A stretch of DNA of 64,000 nt from Streptomyces sp. NBC_00390 (lineage in GTDB: Bacteria > Actinomycetota > Actinomycetes > Streptomycetales > Streptomycetaceae): contig NZ_CP107945.1 in assembly GCF_036057275.1 (NCBI RefSeq), forward strand, positions 6,448,001 to 6,512,000. Direction: 5' to 3'. The translations under genes and the position numbers were made by a program. Shown piece after piece: positions 46,945 through 54,235 of this stretch (the first letter of the stretch is position 1; every line of letters begins with the position of its first letter). Below the pieces are notes generated by a model that saw only the letters and a program-made list of their open reading frames with translations, made no database searches and was not told the origin of the DNA.

Positions 46945-46997
46945 CGGAGAACTCCGGAATGAGGGTTGGGGGGTGGTTCGTATATCTACGCGCGTCA

Positions 46998-47026
46998 ATC
47001 TCTTGGCTGGACACTGTAGTTGTCAA
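46998..47026 (-). promoter_or_regulatory. Promoter of the extracellular nuclease gene
   Basis: On the minus strand TTGACA (47026-47021) is a consensus -35; 17-18 bases further lies AGAGAT/GAGATT, a weak -10. The start of transcription would be about 45 bases before ATG 46944, with the PHO-box repeats directly upstream of the -35. Confidence 0.5.
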
Positions 47027-47035
47027 GAGCCATCG

Positions 47036-47064
47036 GGTGTACGGGGGTGTTCCGGCAGGTGAAC
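47036..47064 (-). promoter_or_regulatory. PHO-box-like repeats upstream of the nuclease gene
   Basis: Read on the minus strand: GTTCACC (47064-47058), GAACACC (47052-47046) and GTACACC (47042-47036). The outer two are exactly 22 bases, two 11-base turns, apart. GTTCACC is the core of the Streptomyces PhoP direct-repeat unit. The site ends nine bases from the -35 TTGACA. Confidence 0.6.
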
Positions 47065-47245
47065 CGATGGCAATGGGGCTCAGGGCAGGGGGTGTCCGCA
47101 CCGCTCGCGGGGTGAACTCCCGTGCCGGCCCCGCCCCCTGCTCCGGCGGTATCTCCCGGGCGCGGCGAAACCCGGTGAAATACGTCTACGCTGGGGGCGC
47201 CCACAGGGCCGCCCGGATTCCGAACGCCCGGAGGAGAACCACCAG

Positions 47246-48721
47246 ATGCCCGAAGACCGCTCTCCTTTGCCGCCCGTGCGGCTGCACTCGGACGCGGAGC
47301 TGGCGCGGGACGCGCTCGCCACTCCGCTGCTGACCAGGGCCGTGAAGCTCGCCCGCTGGGCGGGACCCGGGACACGGGTCGGCTTGGGCGGTGAACTCGT
47401 CGAGGAGCAGCTGCCCGAGGCCGCGGAGGTGCTGGGACTCGGCGAGAGCGGCGGGGAGGGGGCCGAGGGCACGGACGGGGGCGGCGAGGGGCTGGCGTAC
47501 GCCAGCGAGGCCTGGCGTATCGCCGTCGACACCGGCCTCGTGGAGGTCGAGGAAGGTGATGACGACTCGGCCGGAACGGTCTCCTCGGGGGACAACCTGG
47601 CGCTCGTCACCGGCGGTGGTCCCCAGGATGTGCTCGGCCTGTGGCTGGACGCCCTGGACGTGGTGCTCGCGGACGCGACCGCACCCCTGCTCGACGACAT
47701 CGAGGACATCCTCGGCGAGGACGGCACCATCGACGTCGAGGCGCTGGACTGGGACCCCGAGGCCGAAGCCGCCTTCCTGGACGGGGTGCTCGGCAATCTC
47801 TACCTGCTGACCGTCACCGGGGGCGGCGCGGGCGAGGAAGCGGTGCCGCTGCCGGTGCTCGCCGCGTCGGTGATCGTGCCCGACGACATGGGCGAGCCCA
47901 CCGACGACGTGCTGGAACAGGTGTCGCAGGCGATGATGCGCCTCGACGACCAGTTCAGGCTGCTCGAAACCATCGGCCTGGTCGAATACCGGCCGGTGGA
48001 CGAGGCGTTGATGGCCGAGGAGGGCGAGGAGCCCCCGCCGCAGCCCGACGACGAGGACGTCTCCCGGTACGGCCTGGTCTGGCTCACTCCGCTCGGCCTG
48101 TACGGCATCAGGGCCCGGCTGCTGGAGGGGGGGATCGACGCGCCCGCGGTCGGCGACCTCGCGGACAAGGGTGCGGAGGTGCTGCTCGACGGGCTCGCGT
48201 ACTTCCCCGAGCTGTCGGCGCGCGCCGAGACCGAGCAGTGGCTGGCCCGGCGTGCCCCCGCCGACGCGGCGCGCGAACTTCTCACCGCCGCCGAAGGGGA
48301 CGACGGGGGCGCACCGCTGCGCCGGCTGCACTGCCAGCAGGCCCTGACCCTGGTGGGCCCGCAGGCCGAGCCGGCCGTACGCGCGGTCCTCGACAACCCG
48401 CAGCTGGGCGGCCTGGCCCGCGTCTGGCTGGCGGAGCACGGCGCGGCGGACGTACCGGCGCCGCCGGAATCGATGATCTTCTGGCTGGCCATCGACACGA
48501 TCGCCGCGCAACTGAGCGCGGTCGGCGAACCGGACGAACTCCAGGACCTGGTGGAGAGCCTGGTCGGCCGGCACAGCGGCTTCTTCGACGCGGCGTGGCG
48601 GGTGGACCATCCGGCGACGGCGACGGTCCTGGAGGCGATGGGCCGCTTGCACCGCGACAAGAAGGCGGCGAAGGAGGCCCGCAAGGCGGCCTTCAAGGCC
48701 CGCTCACGGGCGGGGAGCTGA
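47246..48721 (+). CDS. Hypothetical actinobacterial protein with acidic middle
   Basis: 491 residues, GGAGGAG site. The N-terminal part (LHSDAELARDALATPLLTRAVKLARWAG) is helical. The middle is strongly acidic (EVEEGDDD; DDIEDILGEDGTIDVEALDWDPEAEAAFLDGVL). The C-terminal 190 residues look like helical HEAT-type repeats (ARVWLAEHGAADVP; RLHCQQALTLVGPQ), ending in a basic tail KKAAKEARKAAFKARSRAGS. No signal peptide or membrane segment. Function unknown. Confidence 0.75.
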   Translation: MPEDRSPLPPVRLHSDAELARDALATPLLTRAVKLARWAGPGTRVGLGGELVEEQLPEAAEVLGLGESGGEGAEGTDGGGEGLAYASEAWRIAVDTGLVEVEEGDDDSAGTVSSGDNLALVTGGGPQDVLGLWLDALDVVLADATAPLLDDIEDILGEDGTIDVEALDWDPEAEAAFLDGVLGNLYLLTVTGGGAGEEAVPLPVLAASVIVPDDMGEPTDDVLEQVSQAMMRLDDQFRLLETIGLVEYRPVDEALMAEEGEEPPPQPDDEDVSRYGLVWLTPLGLYGIRARLLEGGIDAPAVGDLADKGAEVLLDGLAYFPELSARAETEQWLARRAPADAARELLTAAEGDDGGAPLRRLHCQQALTLVGPQAEPAVRAVLDNPQLGGLARVWLAEHGAADVPAPPESMIFWLAIDTIAAQLSAVGEPDELQDLVESLVGRHSGFFDAAWRVDHPATATVLEAMGRLHRDKKAAKEARKAAFKARSRAGS

Positions 48722-48728
48722 CGCGGGC

Positions 48729-48756
48729 CCCTCGGACGCAGTCGCGTCTCCGAGGG
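48729..48756 (+). terminator. Hairpin after the hypothetical gene
   Basis: CCCTCGGACGC pairs with GCGTCTCCGAGGG with a two-base bulge and short loop, eight bases after the stop codon. Confidence 0.55.
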
Positions 48757-48909
48757 CCTGCACGGGGGCGGTGTGCGGGCTACGGGCCCGTGGCCGGTCC
48801 GCTTTCTGTCCGAGGCGGCCCGCGAGGGGAACCTCCACCCTGAGGGCCCCGCGTGCGGGCGTCGGGCCGGGCCGCTGCCCGTCCGAGGGTCGTACAGGCG
48901 TAGCCCGCG

Positions 48910-48931
48910 GTTCAAGTGCCGTTCAGGCGGG
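48910..48931 (+). promoter_or_regulatory. PHO box upstream of the PhoX-type phosphatase gene
   Basis: Two consecutive 11-base units, GTTCAAGTGCC and GTTCAGGCGGG, the layout of a Streptomyces PhoP site (GTTCACC plus four variable bases). It ends 55 bases before ATG 48987. Confidence 0.6.
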
Positions 48932-48986
48932 CGCGCGAGGGTGGCGCAATCATCAGCCGGCCCGGACGCGCCTTCAGGAGACCCCG

Positions 48987-50429
48987 ATGTCGCTCACTCG
49001 CAGGGATTTCACCAGACAGACCGCTCTGACCGGTGCGGGTGTCGCCCTCACCGGTGCCGTCGGTACCCTGGCCACCGCGCCCGGCGCACTCGCGGCCGAG
49101 GACACCGAGCAGGCCGAGGGACACGGCCACGGCTGTGAGCCCGGCTACGGGCCGCTCGTCCCCGACCCCGACGGCATCCTCGCCCTGCCTGCCGGTTTCT
49201 CGTACCGCGTCCTCACCCGCGCCGGGGTCACCACCCTGGAGTCGGGTGAGTTCACCCCCGGCAAGCACGACGGCACCGCCGCGTTCGAGGGGCCGCGCGG
49301 TGTGACGCTGCTCGTCGTCAACCATGAACTCAAGGGCGCGCGTTCCACCGTCGCCCACCCGGTGCCGCTCACGGAGGGTCTCGTCTACGACCCCGCAGCG
49401 CCCGGCGGCTGCACCGTCGTCGAGAGCCACCGCAGCGGCGAGGTCGCCCAGTGGGTGGGCATCGCCGGTACCGTGCAGAACTGCGCAGGCGGCTCCACTC
49501 CCTGGGGCACCTGGCTGACCTGCGAGGAGACGGAGGACCGGGCCGGCAAGAACGGTGCGACCAAGGACCACGGCTATGTCTTCGAGGTCGACCCCTGCGA
49601 CCGCCGCGCCAACCGGAACCCGCAGCCCGTCAAGGCGCTCGGCCGGTACGCCCACGAGGCCGTCGTCGTCGACCCCAGGCGTGGCCACCTGTATCTGACC
49701 GAGGACGCGGACACACCCAACGGCCTGCTGTACCGCTGGGTCCCGCCCCACGGCTTCAGGCACGGCCGCGGACAGCTGCGCAGGCTCGCCGACGACGCCG
49801 GTGTGCTGCAGGCCGCCACCTGCTACGACTCCGGCGGCCGGTTCGTCGACGACCTCTCCCGTGCCGCGAGGATCGGCACGGTGTACGGGGTGGACTGGAC
49901 GGAGGTGCCCGACCGCGACGCCAGGACCGTCTCGGTGCGCAAGCAGTTCACCGACGGCGAGGTCACCCGCGGCCGCAAGCTCGAGGGCATGTGGTGGGGC
50001 GACGGCGGCGCCTACGTCGTCTCCTCCTACGCCCGCGAGGAGAGCCCGCAGCAGCACGACGGACAGGTCTGGTTCTACGACCCGCGGCGCCGGACCCTGA
50101 CGCTGAAGGTGCTGTTCGGTATGAACCCGGACCCGTCCAAGGACGGTGCCTACGACGGCCCGGACAACATCACGGTCTCGCCCTACGGCGGCGTGATCCT
50201 CGCCGAGGACGGCGAAGGCGTCCAGCATCTGATCGGCGCCACCGACCGCGGCCGCACCTACCCGATCGCCCGCAACGAGCTCAACCTCGGCACCGCGGAG
50301 GACCCGGACTACAGCGAGTTCGCCGGCGTCACCTTCTCGCCGGACGGGCGGACGCTGTACGCCAGCATCCAGACACCTGGCATCCAGCTCGCGATCACCG
50401 GCCCCTGGAAGCGCCGGCACCGTCACTGA
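48987..50429 (+). CDS. phoX: PhoX-family (DUF839) phosphatase, Tat-exported
   Basis: 480 residues from ATG 48987 (AGGAG site). The Tat signal TRRDFTRQ with a hydrophobic core and AALA-like cleavage near residue 37 is clear. The PhoX/DUF839 beta-propeller has NHEL (VVNHELKGA), TPWGTWLTCEET, RYAHEAVVVDP, LYLTEDADTPNGLLYRW and CYDSGGRF, residues that build the calcium/iron cofactor site in the family. With the PHO box this fits an extracellular phosphatase induced by phosphate starvation; other DUF839 proteins exist, so the exact substrate is inferred. Confidence 0.85.
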   Translation: MSLTRRDFTRQTALTGAGVALTGAVGTLATAPGALAAEDTEQAEGHGHGCEPGYGPLVPDPDGILALPAGFSYRVLTRAGVTTLESGEFTPGKHDGTAAFEGPRGVTLLVVNHELKGARSTVAHPVPLTEGLVYDPAAPGGCTVVESHRSGEVAQWVGIAGTVQNCAGGSTPWGTWLTCEETEDRAGKNGATKDHGYVFEVDPCDRRANRNPQPVKALGRYAHEAVVVDPRRGHLYLTEDADTPNGLLYRWVPPHGFRHGRGQLRRLADDAGVLQAATCYDSGGRFVDDLSRAARIGTVYGVDWTEVPDRDARTVSVRKQFTDGEVTRGRKLEGMWWGDGGAYVVSSYAREESPQQHDGQVWFYDPRRRTLTLKVLFGMNPDPSKDGAYDGPDNITVSPYGGVILAEDGEGVQHLIGATDRGRTYPIARNELNLGTAEDPDYSEFAGVTFSPDGRTLYASIQTPGIQLAITGPWKRRHRH

Positions 50430-50440
50430 CGCCGAAAGCC

Positions 50441-50468
50441 GGGCGCGCGTAAATGCATTGGCGCGCCC
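50441..50468 (+). terminator. Palindromic terminator after phoX
   Basis: GGGCGCGC (50441-50448) pairs with GCGCGCCC (50461-50468); the 12-base loop contains AATGCATT. It also overlaps the -35 of the Y RNA promoter. Confidence 0.7.
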
Positions 50469-50487
50469 GGCAGTTCGTTCCTAGAGT
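50458..50487 (+). promoter_or_regulatory. Promoter of the Y RNA / rsr unit
   Basis: TTGGCG (50458-50463), 18 bases, TAGAGT (50482-50487). It predicts a transcript starting near 50494, just before the first Y-like hairpin. Confidence 0.55.
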
Positions 50488-50504
50488 CTGAATCACGAAC
50501 CGCA

Positions 50505-50575
50505 CCTCCCGGTGCGCCGGCCGCGGCTACTTCCTCTGACGAAAACACGCCGCTGCCATCTTCGATCTCGGGAGG
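50505..50575 (+). ncRNA. Short Y-like RNA without tRNA-like module
   Basis: Folds like the ends of the YrlA RNA that follows. An outer stem CCTCCCG (50505-50511) pairs with CGGGAGG (50569-50575); an internal loop follows, with conserved GGTGCGC on one side and TCGATCTC on the other. The inner stem GGCCGCGGC (50519-50527) pairs with GCCGCTGCC (50549-50557) with one mismatch. The 21-base loop begins TACTTC and contains CTGAC, the same words that flank the tRNA-like part of the longer RNA. The outer stems differ in sequence but keep pairing, which speaks for structure. Length about 71 nt. Probably a second Ro-binding RNA, or a decayed copy. Confidence 0.6.
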
Positions 50576-50585
50576 CTCGGCACGT

Positions 50586-50720
50586 GGGACGCCTGGTGCG
50601 CAGGCGACGGCTACTTCGGATCGGACGGTTGCGGGTTCAAGTCCCGCCCGGCGGCGGCCGGTAGCTCAATCGGGTAGAGCATCTGACTTTTGCCGTCGCC
50701 GTCTCGATCTCAGGCGTCCC
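50586..50720 (+). ncRNA. yrlA: YrlA-type Y RNA with permuted tRNA-like module
   Basis: Ends pair in a perfect 10-bp stem (50586-50595 with 50711-50720), then an internal loop, then a perfect 9-bp stem (50603-50611 with 50692-50700): the Ro-binding part. Inside is a tRNA in permuted order: anticodon-stem-like strand TCGGA (50621-50625), five-base variable loop, T arm GCGGG-TTCAAGT-CCCGC (50631-50647), acceptor-like stem CCGGC/GCCGG closed by GGCG (50648-50661), TA, D arm GCTC-AATCGGGTA-GAGC (50664-50680), A, and the other strand TCTGA (50682-50686). Bacterial YrlA RNAs bind the Ro protein and its partner nucleases. It lies 36 bases before rsr. Confidence 0.88.
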
Positions 50721-50756
50721 CCTGCTGTGCTTCCCCCGCGAATTCGGGGAATTCGG

Positions 50757-52340
50757 ATGACGCGTTTCAACAGCCGTGCGGCACGCGACGAGGCCGCCGA
50801 GTACTCGTACATCGGCTCGACCGGCCGCGTTCTGTTCACCCGCGAGGGCGGTGCCGGTGTCGAGCGGGATGCGCGTTCGGAGCTCTTTCTTCTCGCGGTC
50901 GCCAACTTCGTGTCCCAGCGGACCTTCTACGAGTCGGGCAGCGATCGCGACAACCGTTTCACCGCGCTCGTCCGTGAGCTGGCCGTCGTGGACCCGCAGT
51001 GGACCGCGGGTCTGCTCGGCTGGCTGCGCGGCGAGGCCCATATGCGGACCGCCTCGCTCGTCGGCGCCGCGGAGTTCGTCAAGGCCCGCCTCCAGGCGGG
51101 CGCGACCGACGGCAGCCGCAACCGGCAGGTCATCGCCTCCGTACTGCTGCGTGCCGATGAGCCCGGTGAGCTGCTCGGCTACTGGACCTCGAGGTACGGC
51201 CGCAACGTGCCCAAGCCCGTCAAACGCGGCATCGGGGACGCGGTACGCCGGCTGTACAGCGGGAAGTCGCTGCTGAAGTACGACACCGCGAGCAAGGGCT
51301 ACCGCTTCGGCGACGTCCTCAACCTCGTGCACGCCTCGCCCGACCCGCAGAGGTCCTGGCAGGGCGCCCTGTTCCGGTACGCGCTCGACCGCAGGCACCA
51401 CCCGGAGACGGCCGAGCCGCCCGCCGCGATCCCGGTGCTCACCGCGTACCGTGAGCTGATGGCGCTGCCGGTCCAGGAGCGGCGTGCCGTGATCACCTCG
51501 CCGGGCGGCGCGGAGCGCCTGGCCGAGGCGGGCATGACCTGGGAGGCGCTGGCGGGCTGGCTGCAGGGTCCGATGGACGCGGCAGCCTGGGAGGCCGTCA
51601 TCCCGTCCATGGGCGCTATGGCGCTTGTCCGCAATCTGCGCAACTTCGACCAGGCAGGGGTCTCCGACGAGGTTGCCGCTCAGGTTTCGGCGAAGATCTC
51701 GGACCCCGCGGTGGTCGCGGCCTCACGCCAGTTCCCCTTCCGCTATCTCGCCGCGTACCAGCACGCTCCGTCACTGCGCTGGGCCTACCCGCTGGAGCAG
51801 GCGCTCGGCCACTCGCTGGCCAATGTGCCCGCCCTGCCGGGCCGGACCCTGGTCCTGGTGGACCGCTCGGGTTCGATGTGGTCGCCGCTCTCGGACCGGT
51901 CGGAGCTCAACCGCGCCGACGCGGCGGCGATCTTCGGAACGGCAGTGGCGATGCGGGCCGCCGGCGCCGACCTGGTGCAGTTCGGCACGGGCCATGTGGC
52001 TGTGCCGTACACCCGGGGCGAGTCGGTGCTCAGGGTGCTCGAGCGTTTCGGCAATCTTGGCGGCACCAACACCACCGCGGCCGTACGCGCGCACTACCGC
52101 GGCCACGACCGGGTGCTGATCGTGACCGACGAGCAGGCGGCGCACAGCCGCCATGGCAGCCCCACGGAGCAGGTACCGGCGCACATCCCGGTCTACACCT
52201 GGAATCTGGCGGGACACCGGGCCGGTCATGCGCCGTCGGGCACGGGGAACCGGCACACCTTCGGGGGCCTGTCCGACGACGCTTTTCGGATGGTGCCGTT
52301 GATCGAACAGGGCCGGTCCTCGGACTGGCCCTGGAGATGA
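50757..52340 (+). CDS. rsr: Ro60-related TROVE-domain RNA-binding protein (Rsr)
   Basis: Bacterial orthologue of the Ro60 autoantigen, a ring-shaped protein that binds Y RNAs and misfolded RNAs and can tether a 3' exonuclease such as PNPase. 527 residues. The TROVE HEAT-like domain spans about 10-340 (RFNSRAARDEAAEYSYIGSTGRVLFTREGG; NRQVIASVLLRADEPGELL; YRFGDVLNLVHASP). A von Willebrand A-like domain follows with a MIDAS motif D369-R-S-G-S and later GGTNTTAA and IVTDEQA. ATG 50757 has a GGGGAA site; ATG 50727 would add ten residues. The Y RNA genes lie directly upstream. Confidence 0.92.
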   Translation: MTRFNSRAARDEAAEYSYIGSTGRVLFTREGGAGVERDARSELFLLAVANFVSQRTFYESGSDRDNRFTALVRELAVVDPQWTAGLLGWLRGEAHMRTASLVGAAEFVKARLQAGATDGSRNRQVIASVLLRADEPGELLGYWTSRYGRNVPKPVKRGIGDAVRRLYSGKSLLKYDTASKGYRFGDVLNLVHASPDPQRSWQGALFRYALDRRHHPETAEPPAAIPVLTAYRELMALPVQERRAVITSPGGAERLAEAGMTWEALAGWLQGPMDAAAWEAVIPSMGAMALVRNLRNFDQAGVSDEVAAQVSAKISDPAVVAASRQFPFRYLAAYQHAPSLRWAYPLEQALGHSLANVPALPGRTLVLVDRSGSMWSPLSDRSELNRADAAAIFGTAVAMRAAGADLVQFGTGHVAVPYTRGESVLRVLERFGNLGGTNTTAAVRAHYRGHDRVLIVTDEQAAHSRHGSPTEQVPAHIPVYTWNLAGHRAGHAPSGTGNRHTFGGLSDDAFRMVPLIEQGRSSDWPWR

Positions 52341-52391
52341 GAGACGGCTGGACGTGGCTTTCGGACGCCTTGAAGGCGCATACTCCAGGTA

Positions 52392-52622
52392 ATGACTAAG
52401 TCAGCCGGATCCCGGCGCCATCTGCCCTCCAGTCCCTTCAACCGTCCGGCCGCGCCAGAGCCGCCGATCGAGCGCTACGAAGCGGGCGATCGGGTTTCGC
52501 ATGATCAGTTCGGTCTCGGCAGAGTCCTCGCTGTGGAAGGAGACAACGCCGCCGTGCTTGTCGACTTCTCCGGCAGGCAGGGCCGTATCCTCAGCCCCTT
52601 CGCCAAGCTGGCAAAGCTCTGA
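52392..52622 (+). CDS. Small Tudor-like (DUF3553-type) protein
   Basis: 76 residues. A disordered Pro/Arg-rich head (about 1-27) precedes a compact beta domain with the pattern YEAGDRVSHDQFGLGRVLAVEGD and AAVLVDFSG. This is like the C-terminal Tudor domain of UvrD/PcrA helicases, which binds RNA polymerase, and like CarD-type modules. AGG ribosome site at a suitable distance. It starts 51 bases after rsr on the same strand and may belong to the same unit. Partner unknown. Confidence 0.75.
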   Translation: MTKSAGSRRHLPSSPFNRPAAPEPPIERYEAGDRVSHDQFGLGRVLAVEGDNAAVLVDFSGRQGRILSPFAKLAKL

Positions 52623-52631
52623 GGAGAGCCT

Positions 52632-52672
52632 CCGCCGGGCCCGTCGTCCCTTTGTGACGGGCCCCGGCGGAC
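52632..52672. terminator. Bidirectional terminator after the Tudor-like gene
   Basis: 15-bp inverted repeat with a single bulged C (52632-52646 with 52657-52672) and a ten-base loop containing CTTTG, between convergent genes. Confidence 0.85.
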
Positions 52673-52675
52673 GCT

Positions 52676-53872
52676 TCACAGCGCCTGTGCGGCGGGCTTG
52701 ACCATGCCGCGGACCGTGCGCGACTTCACGAAGTCGCCCAGCGCGGTCATCTCCCACTCGCCCGAGAACTGCTTGATCAGCTTCGCCATCATCACGCCGG
52801 TCTGCGGCTCGGCGCCGGTCAGGTCGAAGCGGACCAGTTCCTCGCCGGTCGTCGCGTCCAGCAGCCGGCAGTAGGCCTTGGCGACCTCGGTGAACTTCTG
52901 GCCGGAGAACGAGTTGACCGTGAAGACCAGGCCCGTCGCGTCGGCCGGGAGCCGGCCGAGGTCCACGACGATGACCTCGTCGTCGCCCGCGCCCTCGCCG
53001 GTCAGATTGTCGCCGGAGTGCTTGATCGAGCCGTTCAGGATCGACAGCTTGCCGAAGTAGCAGCTGTCCAGGTGGTTGCGGCTCGGGCCGTAGGCGATCA
53101 CCGAGGCGTCGAGGTCGATGTCCGCACCGCGGAAGGCGGGCTCCCAGCCCAGCCCCATCTTGACCTGGGAGAGCAGCGGACGGCCGCCCTTGACCAGGGA
53201 CACCGTCTGGTTCTTCTGCAGGCTCACCCGTCCCTTGTCCAGATTGATCTTTCCGGTGCCGGGCGCAGGGGTGGCCGGGGGCGCGGCCGGGGGAGGCGGC
53301 GCCGCCGCGGCGATCCGCGGGTCGGGCGTCACCGCGGCCGGGGGCGTTGCCGCCGGGGCGGCCGCAGGCTCCTCGTCGACCGAGACGCCGAAGTCCGTGG
53401 CGATGCCCGCCAGCCCGTCGGCATATCCCTGGCCCACCGCACGGGCCTTCCAGACGCCGCCCCGGAGATAGATCTCCACGACCACCAGAGCGGTCTCCGC
53501 ACCGAGCTGCGGGGGAGTGAACGTGGCGAGCGGGCTGCCGTCGTCGGCGTTGCGGATGGTGGCGGTCGGTTCGACGCCCTGGAACGTCTGTCCGGCGGCG
53601 TCCGGGCTCGCGGTGACGACGATCTTCTCGATGCCGGGCGGGACGGCCGCGGTGTCCACCACGATCGCGTCGGGCGCACTGCCGCCTCCGGAGCGATACG
53701 TGACGCCGGGGCCCGCCGGCTGGTTGTAGAAGATGAAATCGTCGTCGGAGCGCACCTTGCCGTCGGCGGTGAGCAGCAGGCCCGATACGTCGAGCCGCAC
53801 CGGGGCGGCGACGTCCACCGCCACCCGCGCGGCGGTCAGGGGGATGTTCGAGCCGGGGGTCATAGCTGTCAT
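52676..53872 (-). CDS. Double TerD-domain protein (tellurium/stress response family)
   Basis: 398 residues with two TerD-like calcium-binding domains joined by a Pro/Ala-rich linker (about 175-215). First domain: DVSGLLLTADGKVRSDDDFIFYNQPAGPGV with the DD calcium loop. Second: LGWEPAFRGADIDLDASVIAYG and GEGAGDDEVIVVDLGRLP. Both keep paired acidic residues and the ALVVVEIYLRGGVWKARAVGQGYADGLAGIATDFGV signature typical of TerD. Such proteins belong to ter gene sets linked to stress and phage resistance, but no other ter gene is near. Start ATG 53872; ATG 53863 possible. Confidence 0.85.
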   Translation of the reverse strand: MTAMTPGSNIPLTAARVAVDVAAPVRLDVSGLLLTADGKVRSDDDFIFYNQPAGPGVTYRSGGGSAPDAIVVDTAAVPPGIEKIVVTASPDAAGQTFQGVEPTATIRNADDGSPLATFTPPQLGAETALVVVEIYLRGGVWKARAVGQGYADGLAGIATDFGVSVDEEPAAAPAATPPAAVTPDPRIAAAAPPPPAAPPATPAPGTGKINLDKGRVSLQKNQTVSLVKGGRPLLSQVKMGLGWEPAFRGADIDLDASVIAYGPSRNHLDSCYFGKLSILNGSIKHSGDNLTGEGAGDDEVIVVDLGRLPADATGLVFTVNSFSGQKFTEVAKAYCRLLDATTGEELVRFDLTGAEPQTGVMMAKLIKQFSGEWEMTALGDFVKSRTVRGMVKPAAQAL

Positions 53873-53917
53873 GCCAGAGGTAACGAGCCAGGGCGCTTTA
53901 CCGTTCCCTTACCTGGC

Positions 53918-54136
53918 TCATCTGTTGCGGGGATGGTTCCTGGCCGTGCGTTCGTTGCCGAACTTGTACGCCCCGGTCCACCGGGCCATCACCAGCTGCG
54001 CATCACCCGAGGCCACCTCGGCCAGGAACTTCTCCGCGCGGGAACCGCGCAGCGTGCTCGCGGCCCGGCCGCGGTGGGTGATGACGACCGTGCCGTCGCC
54101 GTGCTGGGCGTAACTGAAACCGAAGGGTCTGGCCAT
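53918..54136 (-). CDS. Small conserved basic protein
   Basis: 72 residues, beginning MARPFGFSYAQHGDGTVVITHRGRAASTL and rich in Arg; one beta-rich half and one helical part (RAEKFLAEVASGDAQLVMARWTG). I recall near-identical short proteins across Streptomyces, without known function. A GGATGGGG stretch precedes ATG 54136. It lies between the TerD gene and the decayed gene and could bind nucleic acid by its charge; that is speculation. Confidence 0.65.
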   Translation of the reverse strand: MARPFGFSYAQHGDGTVVITHRGRAASTLRGSRAEKFLAEVASGDAQLVMARWTGAYKFGNERTARNHPRNR

Positions 54137-54235
54137 CGCCCCATCCTGGCGGGTGCGTGGCCGGAGGTCACCTGCATTTACGCGGTGACAGGGCGGTCGC
54201 GATCAGTGCGGCCACTGCGGCGGGTCGGTGGCGAA

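Noticed and set aside
50631..50680. A tRNA gene, because of the T-loop TTCAAGT and D-arm GCTC..GAGC
   Set aside because: The T arm comes before the D arm and the acceptor strands are joined by a loop; there is no anticodon loop and no 5'/3' acceptor end. It is the tRNA-like part of a Y RNA.
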